A DNA stretch of 64,000 nt from Sporopachydermia quercuum (Eukaryota > Ascomycota > Sporopachydermiomycetes > Sporopachydermiales > Sporopachydermiaceae), in assembly GCA_001599295.1 (NCBI GenBank), contig BCGN01000007.1, positions 74,433 to 138,432 on the forward strand, in the 5' to 3' direction. A program made the position numbers and the translations under genes. Shown here piece by piece: positions 10,948-22,400 of the stretch (position 1 is the first letter of the stretch; each line of letters opens with the position of its first letter). Below the pieces are notes generated by a model, which was not told where the DNA came from, made no database searches, and saw only the letters and a list, made by a program, of their open reading frames with translations.

Positions 10948-11120
10948 TTGGAATGAATATGATGGAATGTTTAATAATTAGTAACTAAATATAAATGAAC
11001 GTGACCCTTTTTGTTCTTTGATTGACCGACAATTGGTTCATATAGTTGTATGTATTTCGTTTGCATTGGCTATACCGATGTGAATAAGCACCATACCGTT
11101 ATTAACTACCATCGGTCCAC

Positions 11121-12824
11121 CTAATCCCTATCNATATCTACAGCATCCTCCTCCTTCCCATCAGTAATAATTGCAGAGCTTTGCCAGCCTGCTGCTGCTA
11201 TTGCCAATACCTTTTTATCACCTAAATTCACTCTTGTAGGTTCAAGAACAGTTTCTTGTCCCACTGACCTTCCCAAGCCTAAACATCCACAGTTTCTACT
11301 TTCAGTTCCCCAACTATAAAGCAAGCCGCCTTTNATTAAAGCCAGAAAATGCCAGTCACCAACAGCAACAGAAATACATCCTGCTTGCTGAAGAAATGGT
11401 ATAACCTTAACACTTGCAGTATTCTTTTCTATTGCTTCTCTACTAGTTGGCTCAAGGTAACCTATCAAAACATCATCTTTTGAAGAAAAGGCAACAAATT
11501 TGTTGAAAGAACCAGAAACCTTAACAAATCTCAAATTGGGATCACCACCATACTTGTTGGAAATATAGTCATGGAAACAACTTAGCTCATAAGGCTCTGC
11601 TAGTACTGCTTGCTCATGATTATCAACATCTACTCTATATAGCTTTCCATTGCCTTTAATAAACACAATCACTCTATTCAAAGCAACAAAATCTATGATA
11701 GTATCATCATCATAGCTATTGATATTAAAATTAGGATTAGTATAATTATCATTATCAACATCATCACTATCACTTTCACTATTTTGTTTGAATCCTAGAC
11801 CTGTGTTCTTTATTACAGCACAATCAGCAATAGCTCTATCATTAGAATCTTCACGCGTTCTCGAATGCCAAACAATTAGTCCAATATTAGGAATATATGC
11901 AACACTGATACCCCAGCCAGCACCGATCCTAGTAATGGGATTATTTGATAGGTTCAAGTCTCCCAGTATTATTTCCACTCCTCTACCTAGCATTTGTTGA
12001 GGAGTGTCCCAAGTCCACAATCGGTTCTGCTGGTCAAGAGCTAGTAAATGTGACCTACCAGCTGCAATGCTGATCAGTTTGCAATTAGGATCAGCAGTGA
12101 GAAGTTCTTTTGGTGCGTACGGACTACTCGTAGAAGAGATAGTACTAGTAGTGAAAGATGTGCCTGTGGTAACAGCAGGACCAGCTGGAGTCTCAGGACC
12201 AGGGGCTGTAGTAGTAGAAAAATGACCTGTCTCTGGCATTTCACCATTAAGAGGCCGCGCACGTCTGACGCTTGCCGCTCGACGGACAGCTCGAAACCTA
12301 CCGTCACGGGTTATTCCTACAGGTCCCGGGCTATCAACATGCAAATGAGATGCCATCATACCCCCGCCGATCATATAACCTTTCCCAGATTCAGCAGAAA
12401 GAATCCAAGTAGAAAATCCACCCATGACAATATCAGAGATCATTTTTCCTGATAAATAAGGAATTCTATAAGGAACAGATATACCAGTTGAGATTTGATG
12501 CATTCGGCCTGTTCTAACCGGTGCAGAGTATATTTCTCTGGGATCAACACCTAANCTACCACCTTGAGTTTCTCCCCATACATAAACACTAGCTTTAGCT
12601 CTCCAACGATACATTTCAGGCCATTTCAACACAGTAAAAGGATTCGGTTGTAAGCCAAAACTTCGTTGGTATAAATTGTGCCAAATAGTGGGATCTTGAC
12701 ATAATCGGTGAAAGTATTTGCTTGTCATGGATAAATTTTGGATATCTTTGATATCAAGATAAAAGAGGATATCGACTAGCACATCTTCACTTAGGTCTTC
12801 GAAAGAGAGTGATGAATCAGCCAT
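11121..12824 (-). CDS. SAF1: F-box protein with RCC1 repeats (Saf1-like)
   Basis: A probable SCF ubiquitin-ligase substrate receptor. In S. cerevisiae Saf1 recruits Aah1 for degradation on entry to quiescence. The protein has 567 residues from the ATG at 12824; the frame runs a further 13 codons upstream but only from a TTG. Residues about 6-50 form the F-box (LSEDVLVDILFYLDIKDIQNL, then FHRLCQDPTIWHNLY). The rest contains RCC1-type blades: ASVYVWGETQGG, SIAAGRSHLLALDQQNRLWTW, and GDWHFLAL with LLYSWGTESRNCGCLGLG near the C-terminus. A Thr/Ser/Pro-rich insert (about 190-235) and an acidic Asp/Asn loop interrupt the propeller. It lies next to DUG2 in the same orientation, as in S. cerevisiae (YBR280C-YBR281C), with one gene between. 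Confidence 0.88.
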   Translation of the reverse strand: MADSSLSFEDLSEDVLVDILFYLDIKDIQNLSMTSKYFHRLCQDPTIWHNLYQRSFGLQPNPFTVLKWPEMYRWRAKASVYVWGETQGGXLGVDPREIYSAPVRTGRMHQISTGISVPYRIPYLSGKMISDIVMGGFSTWILSAESGKGYMIGGGMMASHLHVDSPGPVGITRDGRFRAVRRAASVRRARPLNGEMPETGHFSTTTAPGPETPAGPAVTTGTSFTTSTISSTSSPYAPKELLTADPNCKLISIAAGRSHLLALDQQNRLWTWDTPQQMLGRGVEIILGDLNLSNNPITRIGAGWGISVAYIPNIGLIVWHSRTREDSNDRAIADCAVIKNTGLGFKQNSESDSDDVDNDNYTNPNFNINSYDDDTIIDFVALNRVIVFIKGNGKLYRVDVDNHEQAVLAEPYELSCFHDYISNKYGGDPNLRFVKVSGSFNKFVAFSSKDDVLIGYLEPTSREAIEKNTASVKVIPFLQQAGCISVAVGDWHFLALXKGGLLYSWGTESRNCGCLGLGRSVGQETVLEPTRVNLGDKKVLAIAAAGWQSSAIITDGKEEDAVDXDRD

Positions 12825-14747
12825 GATTGAATAGAAAAGGTTCTGATAGTATGGAGAATTCAAAATCTGTTGTTCCTTGAATGAGTTGCTTCTTATTGCT
12901 ACTAGTCTGTTTAGTTGAATACAAATAGTAATGATATTCTCTTAACCAGTTGACGATATAGCAATACAACAATCGTATTCTTAGTATAGCTAAAAAGGTG
13001 GTAAGATATATTGAGCTATGGTAACTTAGTGTCTGGAAGTTTGATTACTGAGTTATAAGTCACAGTAAACAAGCCACGCCTAGAATATATATTGTTATCG
13101 CTGTAACGATTTTTAAGTAATATTAACCGTGCAGATCAGTAAAGAAATATAGGAAAAGGATTATCGCTTTTTCAGGGCACCTTAGTAATTTGCCAACTAA
13201 TCCACGAAGTAACTCCAATCAAACAGCTAAATTGCAATTCCTACTAATAAAAACTGTTCTGATATTCCAATGACACAAAATTTTATCAGAAAACCAATAA
13301 AAAACAAATGCTAACATCATCGTTTAGAAATAATGATCTGCTTCTATCGCATCAACGATGGCGTAGAAGGAGATGAGCCGATAAGGCGATCGAGGGGAGA
13401 TAATTTACATGTAAATGAGAAGTGGATTGATGAGCAGAGAATATAAGGTTTAAAGTTTGATTGGAGAAAGACGAAAAACTTTATCTAAGGAATTAATTGA
13501 GTTCTCTGGAGATGATTTGGAAAGATAGATATTGTAGGAAATAGAATAGAACACAGTACTTGTATTGGTTGATAAAGCTGATTTTTTGTATTGGGATGCA
13601 TCAGATGTTCGACAAGAAGGAAAAGCAAAACTAAAGAAGAAGTGCATCTGAGTAAAGCAAGGTGTTTCGGTGATTGTCCCGAGAATAATAGACACAATCA
13701 AACCTTATTTCGTTAGATCTTTTTTACCAAGGGAGAGTTTGCTTGGTACTCGAGATTTACTCGAGATTTTCATGATTATTTACTATTCAATGACTAGGAA
13801 AATACAATCAAATTTTTTGGTTGACTAAAAAAGTCTATTAATTCTGTTTTTGTCGGTTAGTGTTTGTTTCGTTTGTAGCTCAACACTAATGCAGCACTTG
13901 TTAGGTCAGTGATCCACCTTCACTCCATTAAGATGGCGGAGAAAAAGATTGATCGACCGACCAATAAAGTAGATCTTCTCGATTGAGCCTTTTGAAGCAG
14001 AGGAAGATTTGTTATTATGCCTTACTTGATAAAACACCATACGAAGTTAGTTGCCAAAAAGATTTTTAATACTAAAAAGATGGGAAATATAACCTCGTTG
14101 TAACCTCACCGTTATAGTAATTGATGAACTAGTTAATCCTTCTGCTTGCCTTAGCTTGAGAAGAGAAACTTTAAATCGTGATTTTTTAAATAGTAACTCA
14201 ATTTAGAGTTGCTCTAAGTAAGCATGAACAGAATGGAACAAAAAATGAAGTATTGTTACAACTGTCATTTCTTCAACTGGATCATGGTAAACACAAGATA
14301 ATGTCAAATGGTTCTTATATTAGAAGATTTCTACATTGCAACGTCGCTAAAGGAATAAATCTTGGCTACTGCGAGCAAACAAATTTTCATCAATGGATAA
14401 CAAATACAACACTTCAACGATCAACCTTTCAGCTATATCTGCACATGCCATTCAGAACAATTCACAATTTTCACAATTATGTTTTAGAAAAGAGTATGGC
14501 AATTGATCTAAGTGCCATACTCTTTTCTAAAACATAACTCATCTACGTAATATCTTATTTAATATATTCCCTAATATTATAATTCATTCGAGTTCATTGT
14601 TCGAACATTTGAATGAATATGCAATAACCTTGCATGCACGGTATAATGTTCACATGTAAGTAAACATTATTGTTTCTCCCCTTTTCTTTTCAATATCACA
14701 ATGCACATTCTCCTATTTCTTTTCTTCCAACTTGTTATACTTGGTTC
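12825..14747. other. Spacer between acetyltransferase and SAF1-like gene, with a hairpin
   Basis: A 1.9-kb gap between two minus-strand genes: the SAF1-like promoter and the acetyltransferase 3' region. No family is recognised in the weak open frames at 13450-13701 and 14253-14537. It contains a perfect 25-bp inverted repeat, listed separately. Confidence 0.45.
14477..14537. repeat. Perfect 25-bp inverted repeat with 11-nt loop
   Basis: The left arm at 14477-14501 (starts TTATGTTTTAG) is exactly complementary to the right arm at 14513-14537 (ends CTAAAACATAA); the loop is 14502-14512. The match stops cleanly at both outer ends, and no flanking target-site duplication is apparent. It lies 211 bp past the acetyltransferase stop codon, so it could sit in that transcript's 3' end. 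It could be a cruciform, a terminator or processing hairpin, a tiny foldback element or an assembly artefact. Confidence 0.9.
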
Positions 14748-15473
14748 TCATTCTTCCAGCTTCTTTATTACTTTGGCAGGAACACCAACAGCAACACTAA
14801 AATCTGGTATATCTTTATTCACAACTGAGCCAGCTCCAATCACACATCCTCGACCTATCTTCACCCCTGGTAATATCTGAACATTAGCTCCAATCCAACA
14901 GTCCTCACCAATTTCAACAGGTAATCCAAATTCAAGAGCTTGAGCTCGAAGTTTGTAGTCAATTGGATGACTAGCAGTTATGACATTTATCGATGGACCT
15001 AACAGGGTTCTACTTCCGACAGAAATCGTAGCGACATCAATGAATTTAACACTGCAATCAAATCTATGTTAGTACTGAGATAACAAAATAACTAATACAT
15101 CGAGAGAACCAATTTTAATAACATACCCAGAATTACAATAAACATCATCACCAAAAATGGTATTACAGCCATATGTGAAAAAGATTGATGGTTCCATCAC
15201 TACTCCTGATCCACATTTACCTAATACTTGTTGTAGTATTTCAGTTCGAGCTTTATAAAATTCAGTAGTGGTGGTTTCATCACCTGGTGCTAAATTATTA
15301 TATTGAGTAGTCAATTTCAAGGTTCTCATTCTCTTCTCGCGTAAAACTGGTATTGTTTCATTATAAAGACATCCTGATACCATTCGGCGATACTCCTCGC
15401 AATCAGGAACATTTTTCAAGGATAGTGCTTTCGCTATCCATTCGGAATTTAGTTCTTCATTTGCTTCTGGCAT
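14748..15473 (-). CDS. Maltose/galactoside O-acetyltransferase family enzyme, one intron
   Basis: A left-handed beta-helix (hexapeptide repeat) acetyl-CoA transferase of the maltose/galactoside/NodL type. Exons 15127-15473 and 14748-15051 join to 216 residues. The N-terminal maltose-acetyltransferase domain has EEYRRMVSGCLYNE, then the hexapeptide coils, with the catalytic His in TASHP and the loop GEDCWIGANVQILPG near the end (VAVGVPAKVIKKL). The intron has donor GTATGT (15126 downward) and a TACTAAC branch 16 nt before the acceptor at 15052. The start is the ATG at 15473; the frame extends 12 codons further only from a GTG. The in vivo acceptor sugar cannot be told from sequence. It sits between SAF1 and DUG2 homologues, all on one strand. 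Confidence 0.87.
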
Positions 15474-16457
15474 TCTTGGTGTATCTATTTCTGAGAAATT
15501 CACTGTCACTATTACTCCGAATTCGTATTGAATTGATGGTATTAAATCTCAGCTCTTTGCTTTATTATTTTTTGCAATCATATAAATATTGTTGTTTGAA
15601 GCAATAAAATGAAAGAAAAGAGAAGCGTTGAGAATTGAATGAAATTAAATGACATTTAGATGAAGTTGAAAGTAAAGTTTACTTTAGATAACCGCAGAGT
15701 TAACGCTCAACTTTAAATTTAAAACGCATTAGTGAAAAAGAAATAAGATTCATAGAACGAGCCAGCAGAAAGATATTATAAGGCATGACAGTTTCTATTG
15801 GATTTGTTATTATGAGTAATAACCCTGCTAGGAGAGAAGAAAAAACACAATTAGCAAAATAAGAAAGGTACAACTGCTTAGTTTGGTACCACTATTCCAC
15901 CTCTTTTTGAGAATAATTCATCAGCCCCAACCCAACAAACTTCGTTCCTCAACTAAACAAATCACGAAAAAAAAGAAGTCTTGCTCGAAACCTAAATTCC
16001 GAATATGGAGACCTAATAAGGTTAATATTTAAGATCATTGTTCCACTGTTATCATCACGTGATATTTCACATGACATTTGTCTGAAAGCCTCATCAATTC
16101 AGCTATAAGTTACTTGCTTCAATCATTACCATTTGATTTTCAATACAATTGAGGATCAAATGCTATATGACTGGTTATAATTAGACATGACGACGGCTTC
16201 TAGAATATCTCACAGTTCGTTTTCATTCCAGGTTGCTAGCTAATTTACTTCTTTCTACATCTTACAGATATTTCTGTATTCATCCTCTCTTTGATAAGTA
16301 ATGAAAGGTTTTAAATCACAACCAAAATTCAAATAAATGTTCCCAAAAATAAATGCTTAAATATTAAATGCTATAACCATCAAAAAACACCCGAGCAATC
16401 AACACCCCCTCTTCACACTCTCCCGCAGGTCACAGCTTATCATTCTCATATTGCACA
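15474..16457. promoter_or_regulatory. Acetyltransferase promoter / DUG2 3' region
   Basis: A 984-bp gap. A CACGTG E-box lies at 16056-16061, about 580 bp upstream of the acetyltransferase start. No gene is seen. Confidence 0.4.
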
Positions 16458-19400
16458 TCACGGAACTCGTTTCGTACAGAATCTATTGAACGTCTCACGC
16501 ATGATTTTTCGAGTTTTGAACAAATTTAATATCCTGAGCCTTTCATTATCTAGATGGGCATTATCACTTGCTTGACCACTAGGCAATTGAGCTGCTGGAG
16601 CATCAAATATCTTTTCTAGGAATCTAACAGAGGGAATAGATCCACCTTCTCTTATATATAAAGGATCCATACCCCATTCTTTCTTCACAGCAGCTTGTAA
16701 AATACGGAATGCTTCATTACCAGGAGCTCCTAACCATGGTTCGGCCTCATGAAATATATTGACAGTCAAATGATTGTCTGAGCCCAATTTGTGAAAGCAA
16801 TTATTGATATAGCTTACTAAAGATTGTTTTATATCATCCAGTTCTTGATCAGGAACAATTCTTATTGATAGTGAAGCACTGGCCATCTTAGGAATAACAG
16901 TTGAATTATTAGGCCCACTTACGTCTACTTTATGAATAGTCAACGATGGGAATCTCCATTTACCCATCAATGTTTCAACAGTTGTAGCATTATCAGGATC
17001 TGAATTGATACTTGATTGTTGAATAATGTCATCATATAACTTCCTTTCATACTCTGAAACAGGACTAACAGAGTCATAGAATTTGGGTAAAAGCACTTTG
17101 CCATCTGCTGAGGTCAACTGTGATAATATTTTAACTAAATCAATAGTAGGCTCTCTAGCAACTCCTCCATGAACACCGGAGTGTCTATCTGGTCTATCAC
17201 TGGAGATTTCAACTGTAGCACTGATGACTCCTCTAAGACCGTAATTCAAACAAGGAACATCATCATCTAACCAGTAAGAGTTACTAAGCAAAATCCAATC
17301 AATAGATCCTATTAAATCTTTATATGTTTGAACTGTTTCTTGGAAGCCAAAACTGCCACATTCTTCTTCACCTTCAATTAAAAATACAACGTCATTTTCA
17401 AGCTCTCCTGCTTGTAGTAAATCGGCAACTGCATATATTGCTGCTAGTACTGGGCCCTTATTATCACTGACACCTCTACCATATAATCTCCCGTCGAGAG
17501 ACGTCAACTTGAAAGGATCTGTTTCCCAACCTCCTGTTTCGCTAGCACTGATCACATCATAATGTCCATAAAATAGTATTCTACATTTGTTATTTCTACT
17601 GGTCAAAATCTGCCTCGAGGTATCGGCTTCGTTGAATATCTTTGATGATGACGCAGATGAGGATGATGAAGATAATGAAGGTTTACCTTTGCCTGGAAAA
17701 GAAGCAAAAACAATAGGATTGCCGTTATCTGTAGGAATTAATCTAGCCGATGCTCCGAATCTCCTAAATAGATTTTGCAGAAACGTAGCACATTTCCTGC
17801 AATCATCTATGTAAAGATCAGGCCTAGAGGACACAGTCTTGTAGGAAACAAAGCTCGCAAGGTCTTGTATCAACTGGTCGTTCTCAAGACCAATATTAAC
17901 TATGCTTTTCCTTTTATCGGAAGTCTCGCTGTTGATGCTTTCATTCGTAACATTCACGTGACCGGAGAAAACACTATCAGAACCAGCACTAGATTGAGGC
18001 TTATTTTCAATTAAACGGTCAACAGAAGAATCTATTTTATTCAACCAGGTGACATCGTATAAAGCAATAGAAGGTTCGCTACCAGCTACTGCTAGATACA
18101 CTTTATTGCCCTTATGGAAAATCTTCAGTGATAATACAGTACCATCATAATTGACCCATTCATACAATTGCTCATTCTGTAATTCCCATTTCTGCACACC
18201 GGTTGTCGATCCTTTAAACACACAGTTTGAATAAGCTTGTAGTGCTAGAATATCACCTTCTGTCCCCTGAGTCCATCTAATTGGCTGACAAGTATCCAAA
18301 TCCCATATTTTCACTTCACCACCAGTTAATCCGCAGTAGAGAAAAGAATCCTGTAACGCTAATGATAAAACACTCAATTCATTCTTCAAATCGTATAAAA
18401 CTGTTAGCTTATTATTCTGCAAAGACCATATTTTTACAGAACCATCACCACCCCCAGACACTAACACATCCCGTTGTTCTTCTCCATGTTTCTGCTTAAC
18501 TAACATGGCGTATACATAGCCATAATGAGCATATGTCTGAATATTTGACTCAGGAACTTGAACTAATGTTTCAAAAGGATGAGGTATTGACGTTTCTTTG
18601 TTACCTGGTTTAGAATTCAATAATTCTGCCTGGCTGGCTTTGATTGCTGTTTGCTGTGGTGACATTTTCCCTCCCGGACCTCTAGAGTCAAAGAACCTAT
18701 CATATCTATATGAAGGTAAAGCTATATATGAATTATCTCGCGATCTATCAACGCTTTTCTTTCTACAGTCATCCTCTAAATGTACCCAAGAAATACTTGT
18801 ATTCTGGGCTCCAAAGTATAGTGTTCTAAACTCAGGTGACCATGCTAATGAGAAAATATCACCAATATCCACCAGAGAGTAAATAGTATTTGCTAGTAAA
18901 ACACCTTCACTAGTAATTGACCATATTTTAAGTAACGAATCAGAACCTCCAGATACTAATGTTGACTCATCTACTAGCAAAAGAGACAACACAGAGCCAT
19001 CATGAGCTGGAATAACAGATTCTTGTTGATAAGACGCCAATTCGTAAGAAATGATCTTTCCATCTTGAGTACCAGCGAAAAGTCTCCCTAGAGACTCATG
19101 GATAACCAAAGATAGAATTGAGGTACTGTAAGTCCATTTATGCAATAAATGAGGATTTCCTGAATCACTTTTCACACTTGAAGGTTTAGTATAACCGGAA
19201 TTGGCATTACTAGTGATCTGAGGGTACTCTTGTTGATAGGATGTATCATCATCTGATGCATAGGCTGCTGGACTTATACTGGACTTAGGGTATTTCTGGT
19301 CGGCAACAGCTTGGGCAGCTGTCTTTTCAAGATCTGCTGATGAATATGTGGGCTTTAAATTGTGAAATATAGGTGTTGATGACCTTGGAATAACTCCTCG

Positions 19401-19487
19401 ACTTCTATAGAATGGTATCTCTTGTCCATGAAGGGGGTCCGCTGAAGACAGAGATCGGGATGATTGGAATCGTTGCTCGTCATCCAT
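16458..19487 (-). CDS. DUG2: Dug2: WD40 plus M20 metallopeptidase, glutathione degradation
   Basis: A subunit of the cytosolic Dug2-Dug3 complex, which in yeast breaks down glutathione independently of gamma-glutamyl transpeptidase; Dug2 carries the peptidase-like part. The 1009 residues are close to the usual 880-1000. Residues about 115-500 form a WD40 propeller (HDGSVLSLLLVDES, LVSGGSDSLLKIW, LVSGGGDGSVKIW). Residues about 545-1005 form an M20 peptidase: FYGHYDVI (metal His, about 640), GRGVSDNKGP (metal Asp, about 674), EGEEECGS (catalytic and metal Glu, about 702) and HSGVHGG in the lid. All active-site residues are present. The N-terminal 110 residues are Ser-rich and disordered. The neighbour SAF1 is conserved as in S. 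cerevisiae. Confidence 0.95.
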   Translation of the reverse strand: MDDEQRFQSSRSLSSADPLHGQEIPFYRSRGVIPRSSTPIFHNLKPTYSSADLEKTAAQAVADQKYPKSSISPAAYASDDDTSYQQEYPQITSNANSGYTKPSSVKSDSGNPHLLHKWTYSTSILSLVIHESLGRLFAGTQDGKIISYELASYQQESVIPAHDGSVLSLLLVDESTLVSGGSDSLLKIWSITSEGVLLANTIYSLVDIGDIFSLAWSPEFRTLYFGAQNTSISWVHLEDDCRKKSVDRSRDNSYIALPSYRYDRFFDSRGPGGKMSPQQTAIKASQAELLNSKPGNKETSIPHPFETLVQVPESNIQTYAHYGYVYAMLVKQKHGEEQRDVLVSGGGDGSVKIWSLQNNKLTVLYDLKNELSVLSLALQDSFLYCGLTGGEVKIWDLDTCQPIRWTQGTEGDILALQAYSNCVFKGSTTGVQKWELQNEQLYEWVNYDGTVLSLKIFHKGNKVYLAVAGSEPSIALYDVTWLNKIDSSVDRLIENKPQSSAGSDSVFSGHVNVTNESINSETSDKRKSIVNIGLENDQLIQDLASFVSYKTVSSRPDLYIDDCRKCATFLQNLFRRFGASARLIPTDNGNPIVFASFPGKGKPSLSSSSSSASSSKIFNEADTSRQILTSRNNKCRILFYGHYDVISASETGGWETDPFKLTSLDGRLYGRGVSDNKGPVLAAIYAVADLLQAGELENDVVFLIEGEEECGSFGFQETVQTYKDLIGSIDWILLSNSYWLDDDVPCLNYGLRGVISATVEISSDRPDRHSGVHGGVAREPTIDLVKILSQLTSADGKVLLPKFYDSVSPVSEYERKLYDDIIQQSSINSDPDNATTVETLMGKWRFPSLTIHKVDVSGPNNSTVIPKMASASLSIRIVPDQELDDIKQSLVSYINNCFHKLGSDNHLTVNIFHEAEPWLGAPGNEAFRILQAAVKKEWGMDPLYIREGGSIPSVRFLEKIFDAPAAQLPSGQASDNAHLDNERLRILNLFKTRKIMRETFNRFCTKRVP

Positions 19488-22400
19488 AATGCAAATAATA
19501 TAGAATCAAATCAACAAGTGTATTATAACAGCTACCAACATCTTCATGCATGCTAATGCGATTGCGTATGAATGTTGTGTCGTATTGCTTTGAACATGTT
19601 GGAAGAAGAACAGCAATAGTCTTCTAAATGCGCATCGGAAAATGTTGTGTAACATGTGAGTAAATCACCTCAGGTCTCATTGTGGGATAAAAGTGATGAG
19701 ATGTCACATGATAAAGAAGAAACCTTAATGGGAGAATGAAGGTTGATTTGGGTGGTTCGATGGATATAATATAATAGGTTAATGTGAAGAAAGCATGATG
19801 GGAATGATAATGAAATTTTGAACGCAGCAAAACAGCTAGAGGCAGTTATTTTCAAGAGAATGAAGAATTCAGATGTATGGGATTTTTTTAGTAGTTAATT
19901 GAGGTGAATGTGGCCTATAAATAGTAAGAGGTTTATTTGTATGAATTGAGGAGAAATGGAGAATGAGTCTAAGCTGAGTATTTATTTATAAGCATGAATA
20001 TCATGACTACAGTATCATAAGTTAAGAAAGGCAGTGATTACCTAAATATATCTAATGAACTTAACTAAAATTCTTCTGGTTCACTGAAATGATTGATCTG
20101 TGAGTTCTTTTAAGAACAATGAAGTTGTAGATGGTGGAAAGTGTGTTAGTCACATGATCAGATCAAATCATTCAACTGGGAAACTCCCTGAAAACGGAAT
20201 GGAAAAAAGGACTATCTCAGAGCTAGTAGCAAGAAAAGCTAAATTNATTTTGAAGAAGTGTGTATCAAGTCAATAAGCTTTTAACTGTTTCTATTTGAAT
20301 ATAAGTGAAGCTCTTTTCTCAAATTGAAAGCCGTTACAACTCTTTTGAAAGAGATACTTAGCAGGTTCGAATCAGAGATTGTCTCACACTTCCTGTAGAT
20401 TATCAGAAGGGAGAAAAAGATATTCGATCTTTGAAACATTCAAATACTATTAGATAATTGTTGTATCTGGAAATATAAATTCATCATCAGATTTTGCTCT
20501 CTTAACATTCGACGAATATCGTAATTCTTGTTTATTATTTCCTTCAGAGGCAATTTTGAATCATCCATCTTTTATAATCCATTCGATATTGTTCGAATGC
20601 AAGTAGTACATGAGTTTCTCCTAATCAATCTTATATATTCCTTCACTATCTTAAGTATCCTTACTTTTTAATATCCAAAACTATGTAATATTAAAAGTAT
20701 CCAAGGCAACAATGTCCAAGACTATTGATGATCATCTTTCTGACAAGCCTCCAAAATAAGTGAAATTATCAAATAAATACTCATTAGACTAGTAAACTAT
20801 TCTCTAAAAGTTTCTTTTAGCTACCTCCAACAGACATCTCAGCCTCGTATAATTGAAAGCTAAAATTTTTATCACTGTTAGCCATATCTGCAAGAATAAG
20901 GAATTAAAGGGTCTGTCAGTTGGTTTCCATACATTGATNCGAAGACAATTAGTTCATACTGCCAACAGACTAGTTGATTTCTATTTCAACAGCAATTAAA
21001 AGCTCATCACTCATTGAAACCCCGCATTATCTTCAAGATTTTCAATAGAGGACTCTAGAGCATAGCTAGATCAACATCGATGGCTATGCTTTCCTCATGT
21101 ACATCATCCAGAACTATGTATCCAATTGCAGAACTCGTTCTTTCGCATGTGCTAGGATCAATTCCTGAAGGCATTATTTACCATTTCTAGGCTGAACGCA
21201 TTGAAAAATGCAAATGGTANTATCTTTGCATTGGTTAACTTGTGATCTTCTCACATTCCAAGTCTACGGCTTATTGAACAAATGGATCTTGGGTCCATAA
21301 ATCAAGCTGCCTTCACTTGTGATAGAAAGGAACACTTTTGCATATCAATTATATAGCACTGGTTTATTTTTATATAATAAGGGTAGTTAGTTGAACAATC
21401 TATCAGGTTTCATTATTCCACAGGAATATTCAATGAGCAATCAAATGCAATAAAAAACAAAAAGAAAGGTGAGAAATTGAATTACAGCTCATCATTGACT
21501 ATCATATTACTTACTTCCTCTTATCAATCTTTTGTTACCTTGATTCCTTTATTGAAAGAATACAATTTGGATATATAATTATGACAGTTGCAAGTATTAT
21601 GCATCATTAAAGCTCCTTATTAGTTTATTAATACTTTAAGATCAAAGTTGTACATAAAATCGGAACAGAACGCATACCCTAGCAGATGCCAGTATCCAAA
21701 ATCAGTTAATCAGTTAATCCAACTGAAGAACAATGATACAAAAAGCAGCGATATAGATGTCTTTTCAAAACTTGCTTGTAAGAAAACGAATCAAAGTGTA
21801 AGAGTTGGAAACTTTGTTCGCAAAACATAAAAGCACTTCAATCAATTGTTTAAAGAAAGTTTCATGTGGTATCTAAGAGAGAAGACAGCATGGTTTTGTG
21901 CTAGTTCACTTACCTTAATAGGAAACTGCACTTTAGTTTTGCACCATACTTGAACTTTATGATCCTGTAATAGGAATGGAATTAAAAAGGAAGAAAGAAA
22001 GAAAAAAAAGCAGGTTTCTGTAAGTTTGAAAATTGGACAAAAACAAGTGGAGATCATATTAAAACAGAGAAGCTGTAATGAAACGGAATTTTAATAATGG
22101 AGAGTCAGGTTTGTATTAGAAATGGGTATCGCTTGTAAGAATTTATAAAATTTAAGTTTAAGTTCCCAACTACTTGATTTAAGTTGATTTAGAAAAACAA
22201 AAGTTTGAAACTGGTGTAGAGTTCAAGTTGATGGAGAGTGCTTCATATAATAAGCAAACTACATGAAAAGGGTCATTAAATTTAATTGAAAAGATTCTAA
22301 ATGTTTAGTTGTTCATTTCCAAAAATTTAGGAAACAATAGAGGGTAATTCAACTGTCCTACTTACTATCTCCCTTTAATACTAGTTCATTTTCGAAACTA

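Noticed and set aside
14253-14537. 94-codon plus-strand ORF
   Set aside because: Its 3' end lies inside the perfect inverted repeat, it has no family motif, and its composition is that of AT-rich spacer.
20375-20390. Possible tRNA T-loop (GGTTCGAATC)
   Set aside because: The flanks do not form a T-stem, and no D or anticodon arm fits at the right distance. No tRNA was found in the window.
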